Source: Epiperipatus broadwayi (taxonomy: Eukaryota > Onychophora > Udeonychophora > Euonychophora > Peripatidae). From it: a DNA stretch of 64,000 nucleotides. The notes beneath the pieces were generated by a model. It had not been told where the DNA came from. It did no database searches and was given only the letters and a program-made list of their open reading frames with translations. Within the stretch, counting starts at the first letter, position 1, and every line of letters begins with the position of its first letter. Of the stretch, positions 22,330-35,919 are shown piece after piece. Position numbers and translations under genes: made by a program. The stretch spans positions 2,893,127 to 2,957,126 of the forward strand of contig JAQFVV010006272.1 of assembly GCA_028023455.1 (NCBI GenBank), given 5' to 3'.

Positions 22330-23470
22330 ATAGGAAAATTATTTTTATGAAGTTATTAAAGATATTAATTTATTCAGTTATATCGCAGGACATTAGCCTG
22401 CTAAATACATTACTCAGATTTATTTTGCAGGCAGATTCACAACAAATCATTTTAATAAACTTGCAAATACAATTTTACTTTTTATTTATCAATGCCCATT
22501 CATTCAACCTCATAAAAGGAAAATTCCTCTTACATCTGACTAACCATATATATTTTAAATAAATCAACATTGGTGTTCAAAATAGCTGAACTTAATATTA
22601 GTGGGGATCTTAGGTCACAAATTAATGAAGCCGGTTTAACATTTCATACACTATTTTAAATTAAATACTACTAATTTCAAGTGTAACATTTAGAATTATA
22701 ATCATATCATAGAATATTCTCATTTTAAATACATTATTCAGAATTATTTTGCAAAAATACTTGTAATGAACTCTTTTAATAAACTTGAAAATATAATTTT
22801 ATTTTTAATTTGTCAATGCACATTCATTCATTGATTTATTTACAATAGATATGACTGAAGGTCAGATAAAAGAGGAATTCTCTTTTATCAAAGTGAATTA
22901 TTGGGCATTGATCAATTAAAAGTAACATTGTAGTTGCAAGTTTACTAAAATGATCCATTAAACTAAATGAATGAGCAGTGATAAATGAAAGTAAAATAGT
23001 ATTTGCAAGTTTATTAAAATGATTCAATATAAGTCGTCTGCAAAATAATTCTGAGAAACGTATTTAAAATGGGAATGGTCACTGATATGATTATAATCCT
23101 AAACATTATATATTCAAGCTGTAGTCAAATTTATTTATGTGCTGTTAATATTTAATTAAAAATAATATATAAAATGTTAAGCTGGCTTGATAAATTTGTG
23201 AACTAAGATCACTGTTAATAATAAGTTTCAACCTTTTCAGAATCACTGTTGGTTTATTTACAATACATACAGTTGGAAATCTGATGAAAAAGGAATTATT
23301 TTATCAGACTGAATGAATGGGTATTGATAAATTAAAAGTAAAATTGTATTTGCAAGTTTATGAGACTGCCTGAAAAATAATTCTGAATAACATATTTAAA
23401 ACAGGAATATTCTGCAATATGATTATAATTTTAAACATTACATATTCAAGAAGTAGTAAAAGTTATTTAT
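22330..23470. repeat. Cluster of about 150-bp repeats in both orientations
   Basis: Copies at about 22425-22560 (+), 22738-22830 (+), 22840-22965 (-), 22960-23060 (-) and 23250-23420 (-) share TTTTAATAAACTTGCAAATA, TTATCAATGCCCATTCATT and a TTTGCAG-ATT..CAGAATTATTTTGCA block. The copies are moderately diverged. Orientation changes within the cluster suggest foldback or repeated insertion. The short ORFs here follow the repeat pattern and are not genes. Confidence 0.6.
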
Positions 23471-23789
23471 GTGCTGTAGAAATTAGTAATAAATTATTCA
23501 GGAATAATATTTTAGTTAGTATAAATGTTGTTTCAAATAAACTATTTAAGTTCTGAAAATATTCAGATTTCTGATTTTGTTGTGGATTTAATAGAATATT
23601 AATATATATTTTTGCTTCAAATGGTCAAGGTTTACCAACCTCTGTAGAATTGGGTTCTATTTTTATGGAAAACTTGGGGGAAAATATGTACAACCATTAA
23701 AAAATATTATGTATAAGATACACTGATCTCACCTTTCTATTTGACCTAAAGTAATATTGCTCATATGATATTTTTAAATCTTTTTAATA

Positions 23790-24051
23790 CTTTTATAGTA
23801 TCAAATTTACTATGGGAATAACAAATGTTAACCAAATATCTATTTGTAGCTGTGTCAGAAGAAACTATAGATGACATTAAAACAGACTTCACAACAGAAT
23901 CAGGTCTGAACATAAATACAAATCAAAATGAAGTCCCTAACAGTATTAAATATTTAGACCTTCAAGTGATGATTGAGGCCCATCACTTCTGTTAAGAATG
24001 AAAATTAAACCTATCAATGTTAGAGGCCGCATATACCACTCATCGAACACT

Positions 24052-24095
<44 letters not shown>

Positions 24096-24782
24096 ATATA
24101 GCCATATATATATATATATATATATATAATGGCTGGCCTTAAATTGTTCTTATATAGAAACAATAATCTGTGCAGCTTTGAAGCTGACAAAAGGAAAAAC
24201 ATTGAAATGTTTATAAATGGGCTTATAAATGCAAAATACAATAAAAGAGCGATTAACAATCTTATTAGAAAATTTAAATGAGGTCCCATTCATGAACTGA
24301 AACAGAATAAACCCGTATTTTACTGCAATACATTAAAAATATTCATAGAGACTTACATACAATCTTTAGCACCAATTTTAGTGTGTGTTACTGATCGCCT
24401 CCTAATCTCAACAGAAGCATAAATAATACCAAGGACTATTTCCCCCAATACATGCCCAGCAAGTTGTTTACAAGATCATGTGTAGCAATAACAATTGCCC
24501 AGTGGCATATTATGGGGAAACGAGGCATCTGTCCATACAAGACTCGCCCAGCATGTATATGCATATAATAAGGCCTCGGTTGACCCATCCCACCCCTCTA
24601 TTTTTGTGCAGCATGATGTTGCTATGGGCCACCAGTGTAGGCCAGACAAGCCTCGGGTTATGTGTAGAGAATGGCATGAATTGCGTAGGAAAGTGAAAGA
24701 GGCATGTTATATTATATCGGATGAACACGCATTGAATAAAAAAGAGACATTTTATGCCATATCTAAGAAATGGCAAGTTTAA
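23790..24782 (+). pseudogene. Decayed PLE 3' half with GIY-YIG domain, family C
   Basis: Plus strand. YLFVAVSEETIDDIK (about 23839-23883) looks like the stretch just after an RT YxDD box. NSIKYLDLQVMIE (about 23941-23979) is the IxYLDL motif. After an internal (TA)n tract the frame resumes with CSFEADKRKNIEMFINGL (about 24163-24216). A GIY-YIG-type core follows, VYKIMCSNNNCPVAYYGET (about 24470-24526), and, after a frame change, a 3' tail of about 60 codons with HPSIFVQHDVAMGH, EWHELRRKVKEA and DEHALNKKE. The 5' RT half is missing. Domain order supports a PLE, but the frame is broken. Confidence 0.65.
24053..24129. repeat. (TA)n microsatellite inside PLE-C
   Basis: About 35 TA units, interrupted once by GGATATAGCC, expanded within the PLE-C coding body. 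The minus-strand 89-codon frame through it (repeated YI) is an artefact. Confidence 0.9.
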
Positions 24783-26479
24783 ATTTTTCTATCCATATTT
24801 GCATATTTAATCTGTCCTATTTTGCATATTTGCACTTCGTGAAAATGAAGGAATATTGTACTTCTTGAAAATGAAGGTTATATCTTTGAAAGCGCTAACA
24901 GAATCAATAAAAGTTTGTCATTTATTTATTTGATTTGATTTATTTATATATAGTCGAATTATATATATGTGTGTGTATTCTTAATATTAACACAAATATT
25001 AAAGTTTTTACAAATATATTCTAACACACGATTGAACGTTATATATTAAAAGTTTTAAATATAAGAAATAAAAAAACATTTTTTATCTTGCACTATTTAC
25101 AAAAACACAGAAAGATATAATCTGCAGTTCTCATTTCATTATCAATTAGTTTTTTTAGTCAGAACCTATTAGATAGAACAAAAAAATCTTTCTGATAATA
25201 TTTAATATCTTTATTACAAAAGAAGGTGATGTCTAATAATTATTTTGTCCACAACATCATTATAATAGAAAAAAGAATTTTGATAATACAGAAATTTATA
25301 TGGTTTTTTCTTGCATAAAAGTATGTCCTGATTATTTACAAAAAAAAAAAATGTTATATACCCGATTTAAACTACCTTTAAAACATTAGTGACATATTTT
25401 TACATCCTAAGAATAAAATTTCTTTAGGAAACCATAGTATTTGTGAAATCCTATGCCAGACTTTATATATATATAATTATAGAATTAATGTCAAAAAAGC
25501 GAGAGAAACCATTTTTGTCATTAGAGAAAATTTAGTTCATTAACTATTTAGTCATATTTTAAGAAAACATCATAATAATTTTAAAATTTTTATTAGACCA
25601 ATAACATGAAGAAAAAGTCTAAGTTAAACAAAAATAAATGCAGTGCAGAAAACGTTATTGGATGAAAAAACACCATCAATGACTTTTGAAACTGGATAGA
25701 AAAAAGAAGAATTAAAAGTTTACACAAAGACTTTGGTATAATTTAAGAAAGATAAAATTTGAGAAGAGTGAGTTGCAATCTGTGTGAAAAACAGTTATGT
25801 TTTACTATATTTTACATTTATTTTTTATAAAACCTATTTTATTTACTTAGAATCACATACATTTGCAGAAAAGTTTTCAATCTTACTCAAACAACAGATT
25901 AACAACACAAAACTTTTTTTTTTTCAAGCATCTTTTTTATTTTTTTTAGCTGAAAACATCTTTAATCTCTTATCTATCTTAAGGTGATTATAAACTACTA
26001 AAATCTCCAAGTGTTTGTTTTTATGTAAATTTAAAAAAAATATATATTTTTTTTATATCAAAAAGAATATTGTCATTTATATACATGTGTATGCACGCAC
26101 AATAAAATGTGTCAACGTGAAAATTTACAAGCTTGGAATTTTTCGTTTTAGCTAATAAATCGCCCACTAACCCAGCTTTCAGTCAGAAGTTTATTTAAAG
26201 TCAATTTAATTTTTATATTTTTACATTAATTAAATATAATTAACTTAGTTTCTTTAACTTGCATTTGATTTATTTTATATTCTCTTAAATTTATTTTAGG
26301 ATGAAAAGAATCAAATAATGAAGTCAAACGTCTGGTTAACAATGGTAATTATACTTTTATGTTACTTTAATATTTATATACTATATGTGTATATATATAT
26401 ATTTAATTAGTTTTTTTATATATAAATGAAAATAGTGGAAAGAAAGGTTTATTTTATTATATGTGTGTTTATATAATCC
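24783..26479. other. AT-rich DNA without a recognised gene
   Basis: Nothing beyond homopolymer runs and short (TA)n tracts (for example 25467-25476 and 26391-26402). Confidence 0.55.
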
Positions 26480-27240
26480 ATTTACACAACAAACAAGTCT
26501 GAATGCAAACACAATAACAAAACTTTATAAATCAAACTCCTATAAAATTATTTTAATAAATTTATAAACAATACTCTCTTTTTTTATACCAATACTAATT
26601 TATCACATATATAAAGAATAACCCACTTTTATCCAATTACTATATTGTTATGTGGTATATAAATCAGGCAATGACATTCAAAAGAAATAAACTTTTATTT
26701 TAGCGATCGTCTTTATAAAGTATATAGTACTGAGAATATATAACCTGTTCACAAAGGAACAATTTCAATGCATATACAATAATAACAATTCATAAGTCAA
26801 ACTTTTATAAAGTCATTTTAATAAATTTGTAAACAAAATGTTAATTTATCAGTTAAATAAAAAATGATTCATCTTCGAAATGTTATGTAGCAAATAAACC
26901 AAACTTTGACATTTGAGAGAATGAAACTTTATATTAGTGGCAATCTTTGTAAAGTATTCAACAAACTATTTTACAGTTTCAAATATTAAATATTATATAT
27001 TTATTAACATTATTAAAATTTATAATCTCATTATTATTTGAAATTATAAGCTGCTATTACCGCCAATATAAAGTTTCACCACTTTTAAATGTCCATGTTG
27101 ATTTCATTACCCTATAGCAACATAAATAAATCATTCTTTATCTTATTGATAAATTAGAATTGATATAAGAAAGGAGTTATTGTTTATAAGTTTATTAAAT
27201 GACTTTATAGAAGCTTGACTTTGGACAACAACTTCACACT
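26480..27240. repeat. Two direct and one inverted copy of a ~250-bp repeat
   Basis: Copies at about 26480-26735 and 26740-26965 share CACAA..AAC.A, TTTTAATAAATTTRTAAACA, TTATGT.G.ATATAAA and TTTATAAAGTAT. An inverted copy lies at about 27050-27240 (AATATAAAGTTTCA, TTTATAAGTTTATTAAATGA). Confidence 0.55.
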
Positions 27241-27476
27241 TTCAAATCAAGATGCTTCAGATTTGCCTATATAAGTGGACATTTAGGTCAAAGATAAGAT
27301 GGCAACTCTTATCTTTATAAAATTTGCTATCTTGTGTCATGGTTTGGAAAGTCCTTCTGTCGAAAAAATGTGCTTGATTATTACGAATTTTAAAGTGCAT
27401 TGAACACAGGTTAAAGCCTTTTTAAAGTATTTACATATGCTTGCTATACACTCAGTAAATTAATTATTACTCTTCA

Positions 27477-27782
<306 letters not shown>

Positions 27783-28282
27783 NNNNNNNNNNNNNNNNNN
27801 NNNNNNNNNNNNNNNNNNNNNNNNNNNNNNNNNNNNNNNNNNNNNNNNNNNNNNNNNNNNNNNNNNNNNNNNNNNNNNNNNNNNNNNNNNNNNNNNNNNN
27901 NNNNNNNNNNNNNNNNNNNNNNNNNNNNNNNNNNNNNNNNNNNNNNNNNNNNNNNNNNNNNNNNNNNNNNNNNNNNNNNNNNNNNNNNNNNNNNNNNNNN
28001 NNNNNNNNNNNNNNNNNNNNNNNNNNNNNNNNNNNNNNNNNNNNNNNNNNNNNNNNNNNNNNNNNNNNNNNNNNNNNNNNNNNNNNNNNNNNNNNNNNNN
28101 NNNNNNNNNNNNNNNNNNNNNNNNNNNNNNNNNNNNNNNNNNNNNNNNNNNNNNNNNNNNNNNNNNNNNNNNNNNNNNNNNNNNNNNNNNNNNNNNNNNN
28201 NNNNNNNNNNNNNNNNNNNNNNNNNNNNNNNNNNNNNNNNNNNNNNNNNNNNNNNNNNNNNNNNNNNNNNNNNNNNNNNNNN
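27783..28282. other. Assembly gap (500 N)
   Basis: Exactly 500 N, a round value commonly used for a gap of unknown size. It starts directly within the CTG array, so the true array may be longer or shorter. Confidence 0.98.
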
Positions 28283-29160
28283 ATGATGCCACCAGCCGCC
28301 GAGTAAAATTCACCAAAACTACATCCAAGAACTTGCAGTCCAGATAAATAATACCGGTACCGTTTTATTTTTCAAACCACAGAGCTCTGTGTAATTCTGT
28401 GTAAATGTAAAGAATATCTATGTAAGTTAGCTAACTTTCTTTTAAAATAATGATAAAGCTAAATGTAATCAAAACTTAAAATCCATTTAATATTTTAAAT
28501 ATGTCAATTGCTATCAAAATTTAATGTGTTAAAGTTTAAATAATCTGACTTATTTATATTTTCCTTTCATTTAAAGTACATTATAAGTGTCTAATTTAAA
28601 GTTATATCACTGCGGTTGTGTCTATATTTCTTTGCTTATTTTAAATGCTTATTATATTTTATATGCCAATATTTCAAAACAGTAGGCACTAATTTTATGT
28701 ATATTTTAAGAAGATATTATTTGAAAATCTTCGCATAATTTGTTTATAGCATCAACTTTCTGCGCTGTTTCGAAATCCTATATTTTTTTTATTATTTAAA
28801 TGATTTAATATGTGAAATGTGGCTCTTTTATAATCAACCATTTAAAAACTTAACCTTTTAGTTTTATTTAGAATTAAATTTAGCCTTGATCGTATTTATA
28901 AGTATATTTGACATTTAAATTCTTAAGTCCATAGAAATATACTTTTCCTCCTTAAATATTTATTATCTATAAGTAACTTAATAGATCGAACATGTCAAAG
29001 TACAGATGCAGTAATATTCCTTTTAGTAGCATAGACATTTATTATCAGGCTATGCAAGAGTTGGTCCCAACTTGATAGGGCTATATGCTATTAACTTGTA
29101 TTTCATAGTATAAAATATACTATTCTTTGCTTGGCGGATGTGATATTATTTTATAAAATT
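28283..29160. other. AT-rich DNA after the gap
   Basis: The first 40 bp (ATGATGCCACCAGCCGCCGAG...) are G+C-richer and could be the far flank of the trinucleotide array. The rest is AT-rich with no recognised feature. Confidence 0.5.
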
Positions 29161-29530
29161 ATTCTCATTTTGCTGCTATACTTAATATACGTATCTCAAG
29201 ATGGAGCCACAGCATTGTCAGAACATCTTCTCTTATAGGGTAGAGCAGTAGCGAATCCTGATCCAAGGCCAGGTTAGCACGTAAGTCCCCCACCATTCCT
29301 GAACACAATGTTCCTTTTCATGCAGCATTGCGATCGGTTACAGGGTACCGGCGTTTGTTGCAAGAACCCTGAAGTTATTTCATCCATCCACAGAGCGACT
29401 TTTCCTATTATTGTTTACCTGTGCCATAGCGCCTTGGTAAAATCTTATTCAGCCAACTCTCCCACCTTAACATAACGCTTTCAGCATTCTGAAATTTTCT
29501 CTCGAAAGCCATGTTCGATCGATCATTACT
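29161..29530. other. G+C-richer island of unknown nature
   Basis: Roughly 45% G+C against a background near 25%. It contains dense non-repetitive sequence (for example GTTACAGGGTACCGGCGTTT) and the exon-like ORF described at 29419-29512. It could be a low-copy host exon region or an unrecognised repeat; no terminal repeats were found. Confidence 0.5.
29419..29512 (-). CDS. Possible first coding exon, product unknown
   Basis: On the minus strand an ATG in a good start context (AACATGG) opens a frame of 31 codons (MAFERKFQNAESVM..., then LRWESWLNKILPRRYGT) ending exactly at ACAG|GTAAAC, a plausible splice donor. Without splicing the frame stops three codons later. Local G+C is well above background. 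The peptide matches nothing I recognise. Downstream exons would have to lie below 29400, towards the CTG array and gap, and I could not identify any. A chance frame inside an unknown repeat is the main alternative. Confidence 0.28.
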
Positions 29531-30040
29531 TGAGCTGGTTTATGCACTCATTATTAAATTATATTGTATATTTTAGTAAATGAATTCATGATCAAAGTTT
29601 AATATAATTATTTATATACCAGCCACAAATGTAATAGGATTTGGCTTAACTAGAGTTATAGACATAACGTAGTAATTAATTATGTATCAATTGTAAACAA
29701 TTCATAAGATGGGCATATGTTAAACCCATTTATGAAAATTTAATGAAATTATTTATACAAAGCTATTTTGAATTGTGTATAAAAAGAGAATGTGTTCTCT
29801 TATCCATCCAATGTTTGTGTACATTTGACACTGAAATGTGTAAACTTATCAATTTCATGCCAATTGTAAATAAATATATAATTAGTTTAATGTATTTCGT
29901 TCTCTGTCTCGTTATTGATCTAATTCAATCCAATTCTATATATTATTTATAGCCGATATATGTGAAAACTATGCATTAAGTTAAATTAGATTAGTGGTAT
30001 ATTTTAATCAATTAAGAACCTCTCTTTTAATTATCAGAGT
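29531..30040. other. AT-rich DNA without a recognised gene
   Basis: The 69-codon plus-strand frame at 29743-29952 is composed of AT-driven codons (I, L, Y, S, C) and has no recognisable motif; I do not call it a gene. Confidence 0.5.
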
Positions 30041-30254
30041 CTTATTGCTTCTCTGTGACCTATGTCGGCCGTGTGAAAAGAGGTATACTACGTGTAATTT
30101 CAAGGTGGTCATTCGTAGGGTCTTGAGTCTTGGAATCCTGGCTTACGAGTTGAAGTGTGGTCTTGGGATGTCACAGTCCTAGTCTGGTCAGCTTCAGTCT
30201 CTTTTGCTTGGATTCTGAATTCTGTTACGCGAATGTACAAACTTGACTGTTACA
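30041..30254 (+). repeat. Possible LTR 3' end or other repeat fragment
   Basis: A G+C-richer stretch ends with GCGAATGTACAAACTTGACT and GTTACA, directly followed by (TA)n. The terminal CA and the (TA)n flank resemble the two LTR elements elsewhere in the window, but no second LTR, PBS or PPT is visible. The similar string at 20125-20153 hints at a repeat family. Confidence 0.3.
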
Positions 30255-30274
30255 ATATATATATATATATATAT

Positions 30275-30795
30275 CCTTAGAACATTTAATTTTACAGGAG
30301 CTTTCTCTCATTCTATTGTCTGGTCTTAGTGCAAATAATGAAAAAATGTCTTAGGGCATTTATAGTTGCTGCAAATCATGTAGTAATAATATAAAAATCA
30401 TATCATTGATCAAGATGTAATATTGATTATTGTGGCAGCTTGTCATTTTATTCAAATTTGACTTACCAAATGTAATTCAATTGTTATAGCTGCTTAAAAT
30501 TTTAGAAATTCATGGCCTTTCCTTATATTTAATTATACAATTTCTTTTTTATATGCAGTTTCTTTTGTTCTTAAAAAAATTATGAGATAATAAAATATGC
30601 CCAGTGTTTTAATAATATGTAATACTTCAAGATTATTTTTCATGTGATTAGTTTATTAAGGAAATGAAATACATTCAAGCTAAAACAAGGCATTTTTTTA
30701 TTTATTTATAGACAAAAAATTGGATGTTTTCTCTTTTTATCTCATTTTCTTATATGTTAAATAAAATAAAATAAATAATATGATTGAATTAAATT
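30275..30795. other. AT-rich DNA without a recognised gene
   Basis: Nothing supported on either strand. Confidence 0.5.
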
Positions 30796-30799
30796 CCTA

Positions 30800-31015
30800 C
30801 TTTCTAGCTAAAATGTTCCAGACAAATGTCTATATAAGAAAATATGGTAAAAGAAAAATTATTAAATCTTTTTTTTATAAATAAAAAATATATAGCTTTT
30901 GCTTTGGTTTGACAGTATTTCATTTACTTAATAAGCCAGTCATAAGAGAAATAATCTCAATGTATTACAAATTTTTAAAGCAGTAGACATATCTTTATTT
31001 TATATATATAAAATC
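30800..31015 (+). repeat. Dispersed repeat, copy 1
   Basis: Aligns by eye with 44335-44510: shared order CTA/GGCCAAAATGTT, CAGACA..TCTATATAA.AAAAT, TTTTCTATAAATAAAAATAT, GCTTTG.CTTGA and AGAAATAAT.T. Both end in (TA)n. Function unknown. Confidence 0.5.
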
Positions 31016-31189
31016 TGTGGGTTCCTCTGTTGTCTGATTGGTGAATGAATGTTTGTCCATCAATGTCCTAACCACTATGTTTATGTGAATGAAGTAATTC
31101 TGACATTAAATTAAAAATGCTTGAAAAAAAATCAGTACCATGCTCTTAACTACAAGATTATAGTACAAATTTCATGGCAAAAATTCCCA

Positions 31190-31705
31190 TCCACTGCAGA
31201 AACAGCCATAAATGCTGATTTATAATTTGACATTAAGTCACAACATACTTTCCCAATCTAAAAATCCCTTAATAATAGTTTGGATGAATGACATAACTTA
31301 GCAATATTAATGATTTTTTTAATCAATGTTTTAATAAAAAAAAAGATATTTACATTAAATCTTTAAAAAAAATGTTAAATCTATCATTTAAAAAAAATTA
31401 TATTTAATAAAAAAAAATACAAAAGTGACTGCTATTTTTGTATTCCTTTCCAGCCGGCTGGAGAAACAGCCAAAAACATTGATTCATAATTCAATATTAA
31501 GGTGCTCCATGCTTTCATTATCTGTCAATTTCTAATACAATTGAGATGAACAATATATTTAACAATGTTAACAAACTTTTATAAATTAGCAATATTTAAT
31601 TTTAAAAAAATCTTATTTACATTAAACCTTAAAAAATTGTTAAAACAATCAATTAAATAAAAAATATTACAAATGTTATATTTAATAAAAAAAATTACAA
31701 TAAAT
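31190..31705. repeat. Tandem duplication of a ~250-bp AT-rich unit
   Basis: Units at about 31190-31425 and 31453-31705 each run from GAAACAGCC through GATT.ATAATT.. and TTACATTAAA.CTT to TATATTTAATAAAAAAAATTAC. Confidence 0.5.
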
Positions 31706-32582
31706 TTTAATTATTACTATAGCTATAAAAAAAACTTATGATTACAGTAGTCATAACCAACTATTAAAAAAAATTAAACTTTTTATTCAGAGTGCTCTAG
31801 TAAATAACAAATGTAAAAGATATATAGAAAATGTCAATTTTAAATTAGCTTTATTAAAATTTGGAAATTTATTTATATAATATTTAAATGTTTTGTTTAA
31901 TTTATAATAAATCTTAAAAAAATTGTTAAAGCAACAAATTATTACAAAAATGATTCTTAGTAATGATGTCTTTTCCATTTAAAAAACAGTCATAAAAAAT
32001 GTGCTTTTAACTACAGAAGTGTAGTATTTAAATCATAAAGAAAATGTAATTTTAGTACATAAATTCATGTTTGAAATGTGATATTTAGTGAGGAGGGAAA
32101 TGACTGCTATAGTAATGCATTTACATTTAGTTTTGGTTACGATATTATTATGTTTGGGTGAAGAATTAATAAAAAACACCTTTAACGGTGGCTATATTTT
32201 TTACATTTAATATATAATATTAACATATTTTGCTTAATTTACATTAAATCTTAAAAAGTTTTGGCTAAGATATAATTGAAGTCAAAATGGTGGACTTTTA
32301 GCTGGCTACATTTCTCACATCCAATATGTAATATCAAAATCTTTAGTTTATATTAAATCTCAAAAATAAATTGTTAAAGCAACCAATTAAAAAAACACCT
32401 GGCTTTACAGTCCAAATGCAGTCTGGATAATATATATATAAATGACAGTTTTACTTTCACTTTTAACCTAGTGCAGTTAATATTGGTAATATGCTCTCCT
32501 AAATAAATAGCTTTCTAATTAAATAATTATAAATGTATATCCACACACTAAATATTTGCATATATGTATATATTCTTGATTC

Positions 32583-32975
32583 CTTGTTCAACATTTAGTG
32601 TTTTCAATTTGTGGCTGAAGGAGGGTGATTTAGTGCCTTTGTTTACATATATCATTTGAGCTGTGCTTAATTTAATGTTTACATATTAAATCATTTAATT
32701 ATTAATAATCAATGTGTCAAGAGAAAAATTCTGATTGCAGTCTTATTTAATTGATTATTTATTTAATAAATATATGAGTGCTACATTTCATTTGACTGAT
32801 ATATTAAATTCATTTTAAATTATTGACATTGTTGACAAAACTATGCTTATAAATATCAGAACTCCAAGAGTAGGTGGACACATTTTATTATTTATTTTTT
32901 GTTCAACATTTAAAGTGCTTTTAATTTATAGCCTGGATGAGGGTGATTTATTTTCTTTGTTTACATATATATTAT
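32583..32975. repeat. Pair of ~80-bp direct repeats
   Basis: 32583-32660 and 32897-32975 share TTGTTCAACATTTA, GTG.TTT.AATTT and GGAGGGTGATTTA followed by TTTGTTTACATATAT. Confidence 0.6.
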
Positions 32976-33195
32976 GACCAATTGGATGAGCTAATGAAAT
33001 AAAAGGCCAGTAAATATATATATATATTTTAACCTCAGAGTAGGCTAGTTTTGATGCTGCTTAAAAAAGATAACAAATATACATATGCAATCAGGCACAC
33101 TCTAATACTCTCTCTAAGCACTTCTTATAGACCTTATGCAAAAAAGATTACATAGAATTAGGTTATATCAAAATATTATCAATTTGAATAAGTAT

Positions 33196-33398
33196 TTTGT
33201 AATCAAATCAGATTTCTTACTAAAAAATTTTCTTAAATAAATCAGATATCAAGCAAAATAATCCTTTCTTAAATAATTTGAATCTCAAGCAAAATAAATC
33301 TTTCTTAAGTAAATTATATTTCAGCAAAATATTTTTTACTTAAGTAAATTAGATCTTAGTCAAAATAATTATTTCTTAAGTAAATCAGATTTTAGGGT
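33196..33398. repeat. Minisatellite of ~34-bp units
   Basis: Five to six units related to TTTCTTAAGTAAATCAGAT and CTCAAGCAAAATAAT, with substitutions and small indels. Confidence 0.65.
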
Positions 33399-35919
33399 TC
33401 TTGCTATAATAAACTCTTTAATTAGCAAATATAATCTTATTCTTCATCTTAAGTTCTTATACCAACAATGAATGTGATTCTAGAAATATTATTATTAATC
33501 AATAAGATATGATCCAACCTTTGAGATATCTTAATACAATAAATAACTATTATATTTAAAATTAATAATAAAAACTCTTATAATAAAACAATTATAGCAT
33601 ACTAGGATTACATTTGTGATAATATGAGTAGAAAATGGATTTTGTTGCTACCCATATATCGCATAACACATAAACAGGTTCTCTTATAATCTTCAACCAA
33701 AATAAAATAAAGTAATCTTATAATCTTAATTCAACATAAAATAAAATTATTTTTACGTGGATGTTATCTTAACACTAACCATATAAAATTTAATCAGGTG
33801 ACTTTTATCATATTCTTCTTATGCTCTTATTTCGTATATCATGATAATAAAAATATATGTGTGATTTTTTTGGATTTTTGAGAATGCAGATGATGATAGT
33901 AGAAATACAAATTCAAAAATTAATAATTAAAACAATATTTATTGTTACAAATAAGTATGGCAAATACAATCATTAAATTACTTTGATCAATTAAAAATTA
34001 TTAGTATCCATGTTTAAACTAAAATTCTAAATTGCAGTTGGAAATAATAAAATAAATAAATAAATAATATTAATAGGATTTCCTATAAATTCATAAATCT
34101 CATATTTTAATAGTCTCACTTTCAATTGCATATGTCCCTATAGAAAAGCTATTTAATAGTCTTAGTAGACATAAATCTTACCATTCTTGTAACACAATGA
34201 ATTTGAAAGATGTATAAATTTTAGAGCCACATAAATAATTATGTGTTTAATAGTAAAATATTCTATCAATGTTTTAAAACACATCATATATGCGAACTGG
34301 GCATATCAACACTGACAATATCAAACTACTCTGATCTTATCAAGAGTACAAATAAAAGCATGCTTGGCATCATGCATGATCATTAAAATATTTCAAGAAG
34401 CCAGAATAAAGACATGGCATGACTTTACAACATTTCAAAAGCAAAAGAATGGCATGACTTGTAACACACATGACTTTAATAAAATTTCACTAAGATAAAC
34501 ATCAAGGAATTTAAAAGAAAGTCAAAAATGAAATGATGGAATCAATTTACAATAAACACTCATACAAGTTGCAATAAAGAATTAGGATGTCTCTAATCTT
34601 AGGAGTTGTCAAAATATAGCATTCTATGCTAAATATCACTTACAAAAGCTCACAGGCATGATAAAATAAACTGTAAAATAGAGATAATACTGCTATATCC
34701 CATAATGACAACAAATAAATGATCTGCAAAACTGATAAAGCTAATAGCAATACATAGCTAAATATATAAATTTGTGTCTAAACAATTTAATAAGAAAACT
34801 ATACATTTGCTTCATGAATTCTTTCACTTATTTATTCACTTTCTAAATAATTTCATACAGGACTAATATGACACACTGTAAAATATTTCCAATAGTAGTA
34901 ATATTTTGAGACCTAAAACATGAAAAATGTATTAAAATCATAAATAAATAATACATAGAAAAAATCACAAATATAATACATACAGGAATAAATTTTAAAA
35001 CTAAATATTTATACCCTTTTACTAATTAATAATTAATAGTCCTTAAATCTTGGTTTCCCATACCATCTAACATTATAACAGTCCTAATAAAGAGACCGTT
35101 GATATGCTGAAGATTTTGCAAAATATCCAGACAATATTGAGTCTCAAATATTAGCAAATAAGCAATTAATATTTGAGGTATGTATAATATTAAGCACTGA
35201 CATTCCTGAAAAGCTATTCAGGTAATAATGAAGTCTATTTAATAATATGACAATATAAAAAATAATTTTTCTCAAAGCAACTTAAATATAAAATAATGAA
35301 CTGAATAATGATAAGCATTGTAGATATTTTAAATAACATGTAGATAAATGATAATATTATTTTTTTTTTGGAAAGAGCAAATATACTTCTATTTAAAGAA
35401 TATACATAAATTGTTATTGAGCAATAAATAAGTCTTTATCATGAGCACAGAATCCTTCTAATAAATTATACATTATAAAACAAAGAGCAGATTCTTACAA
35501 GCAAATAATAAATAGTATATCATATTTTTTTGCCAATAAGATATTTTCAAAAGTAATAATGCATATCTATCGAATGTAATTATCCTTACTAGAAATACAT
35601 AATTAAAATGAGAATTCAGTTAATTTTATATTATATTTCATCTTTAAAGACTGATAACATATTTAAGTATAATATTTATTTATTTTTTACTAGAATATAG
35701 CAAATATTTCCATACTAGTATTCTATAACATAAATTTTATTTGTAGTCAAATGCATACAAATGACATTTCTCTATCCATGAAATATTTTCATGGCATGAA
35801 ACAATTCATAATAACTAGAATATATCATATATTTATCTTCACAAATAATGAAACAAGTATTTCATTTCTTTCAGAATCATATAATGCAATAATAGATATA
35901 TATATATATATATATATAT
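33399..35919. other. AT-rich DNA without a recognised gene
   Basis: No coding-like sequence. It ends in a (TA)n tract (35897-35919) that is the insertion site of the LTR element to the right. Confidence 0.55.

Noticed and set aside
24020-24289. 89-codon minus-strand ORF with repeated YI
   Set aside because: Generated by a (TA)n microsatellite.
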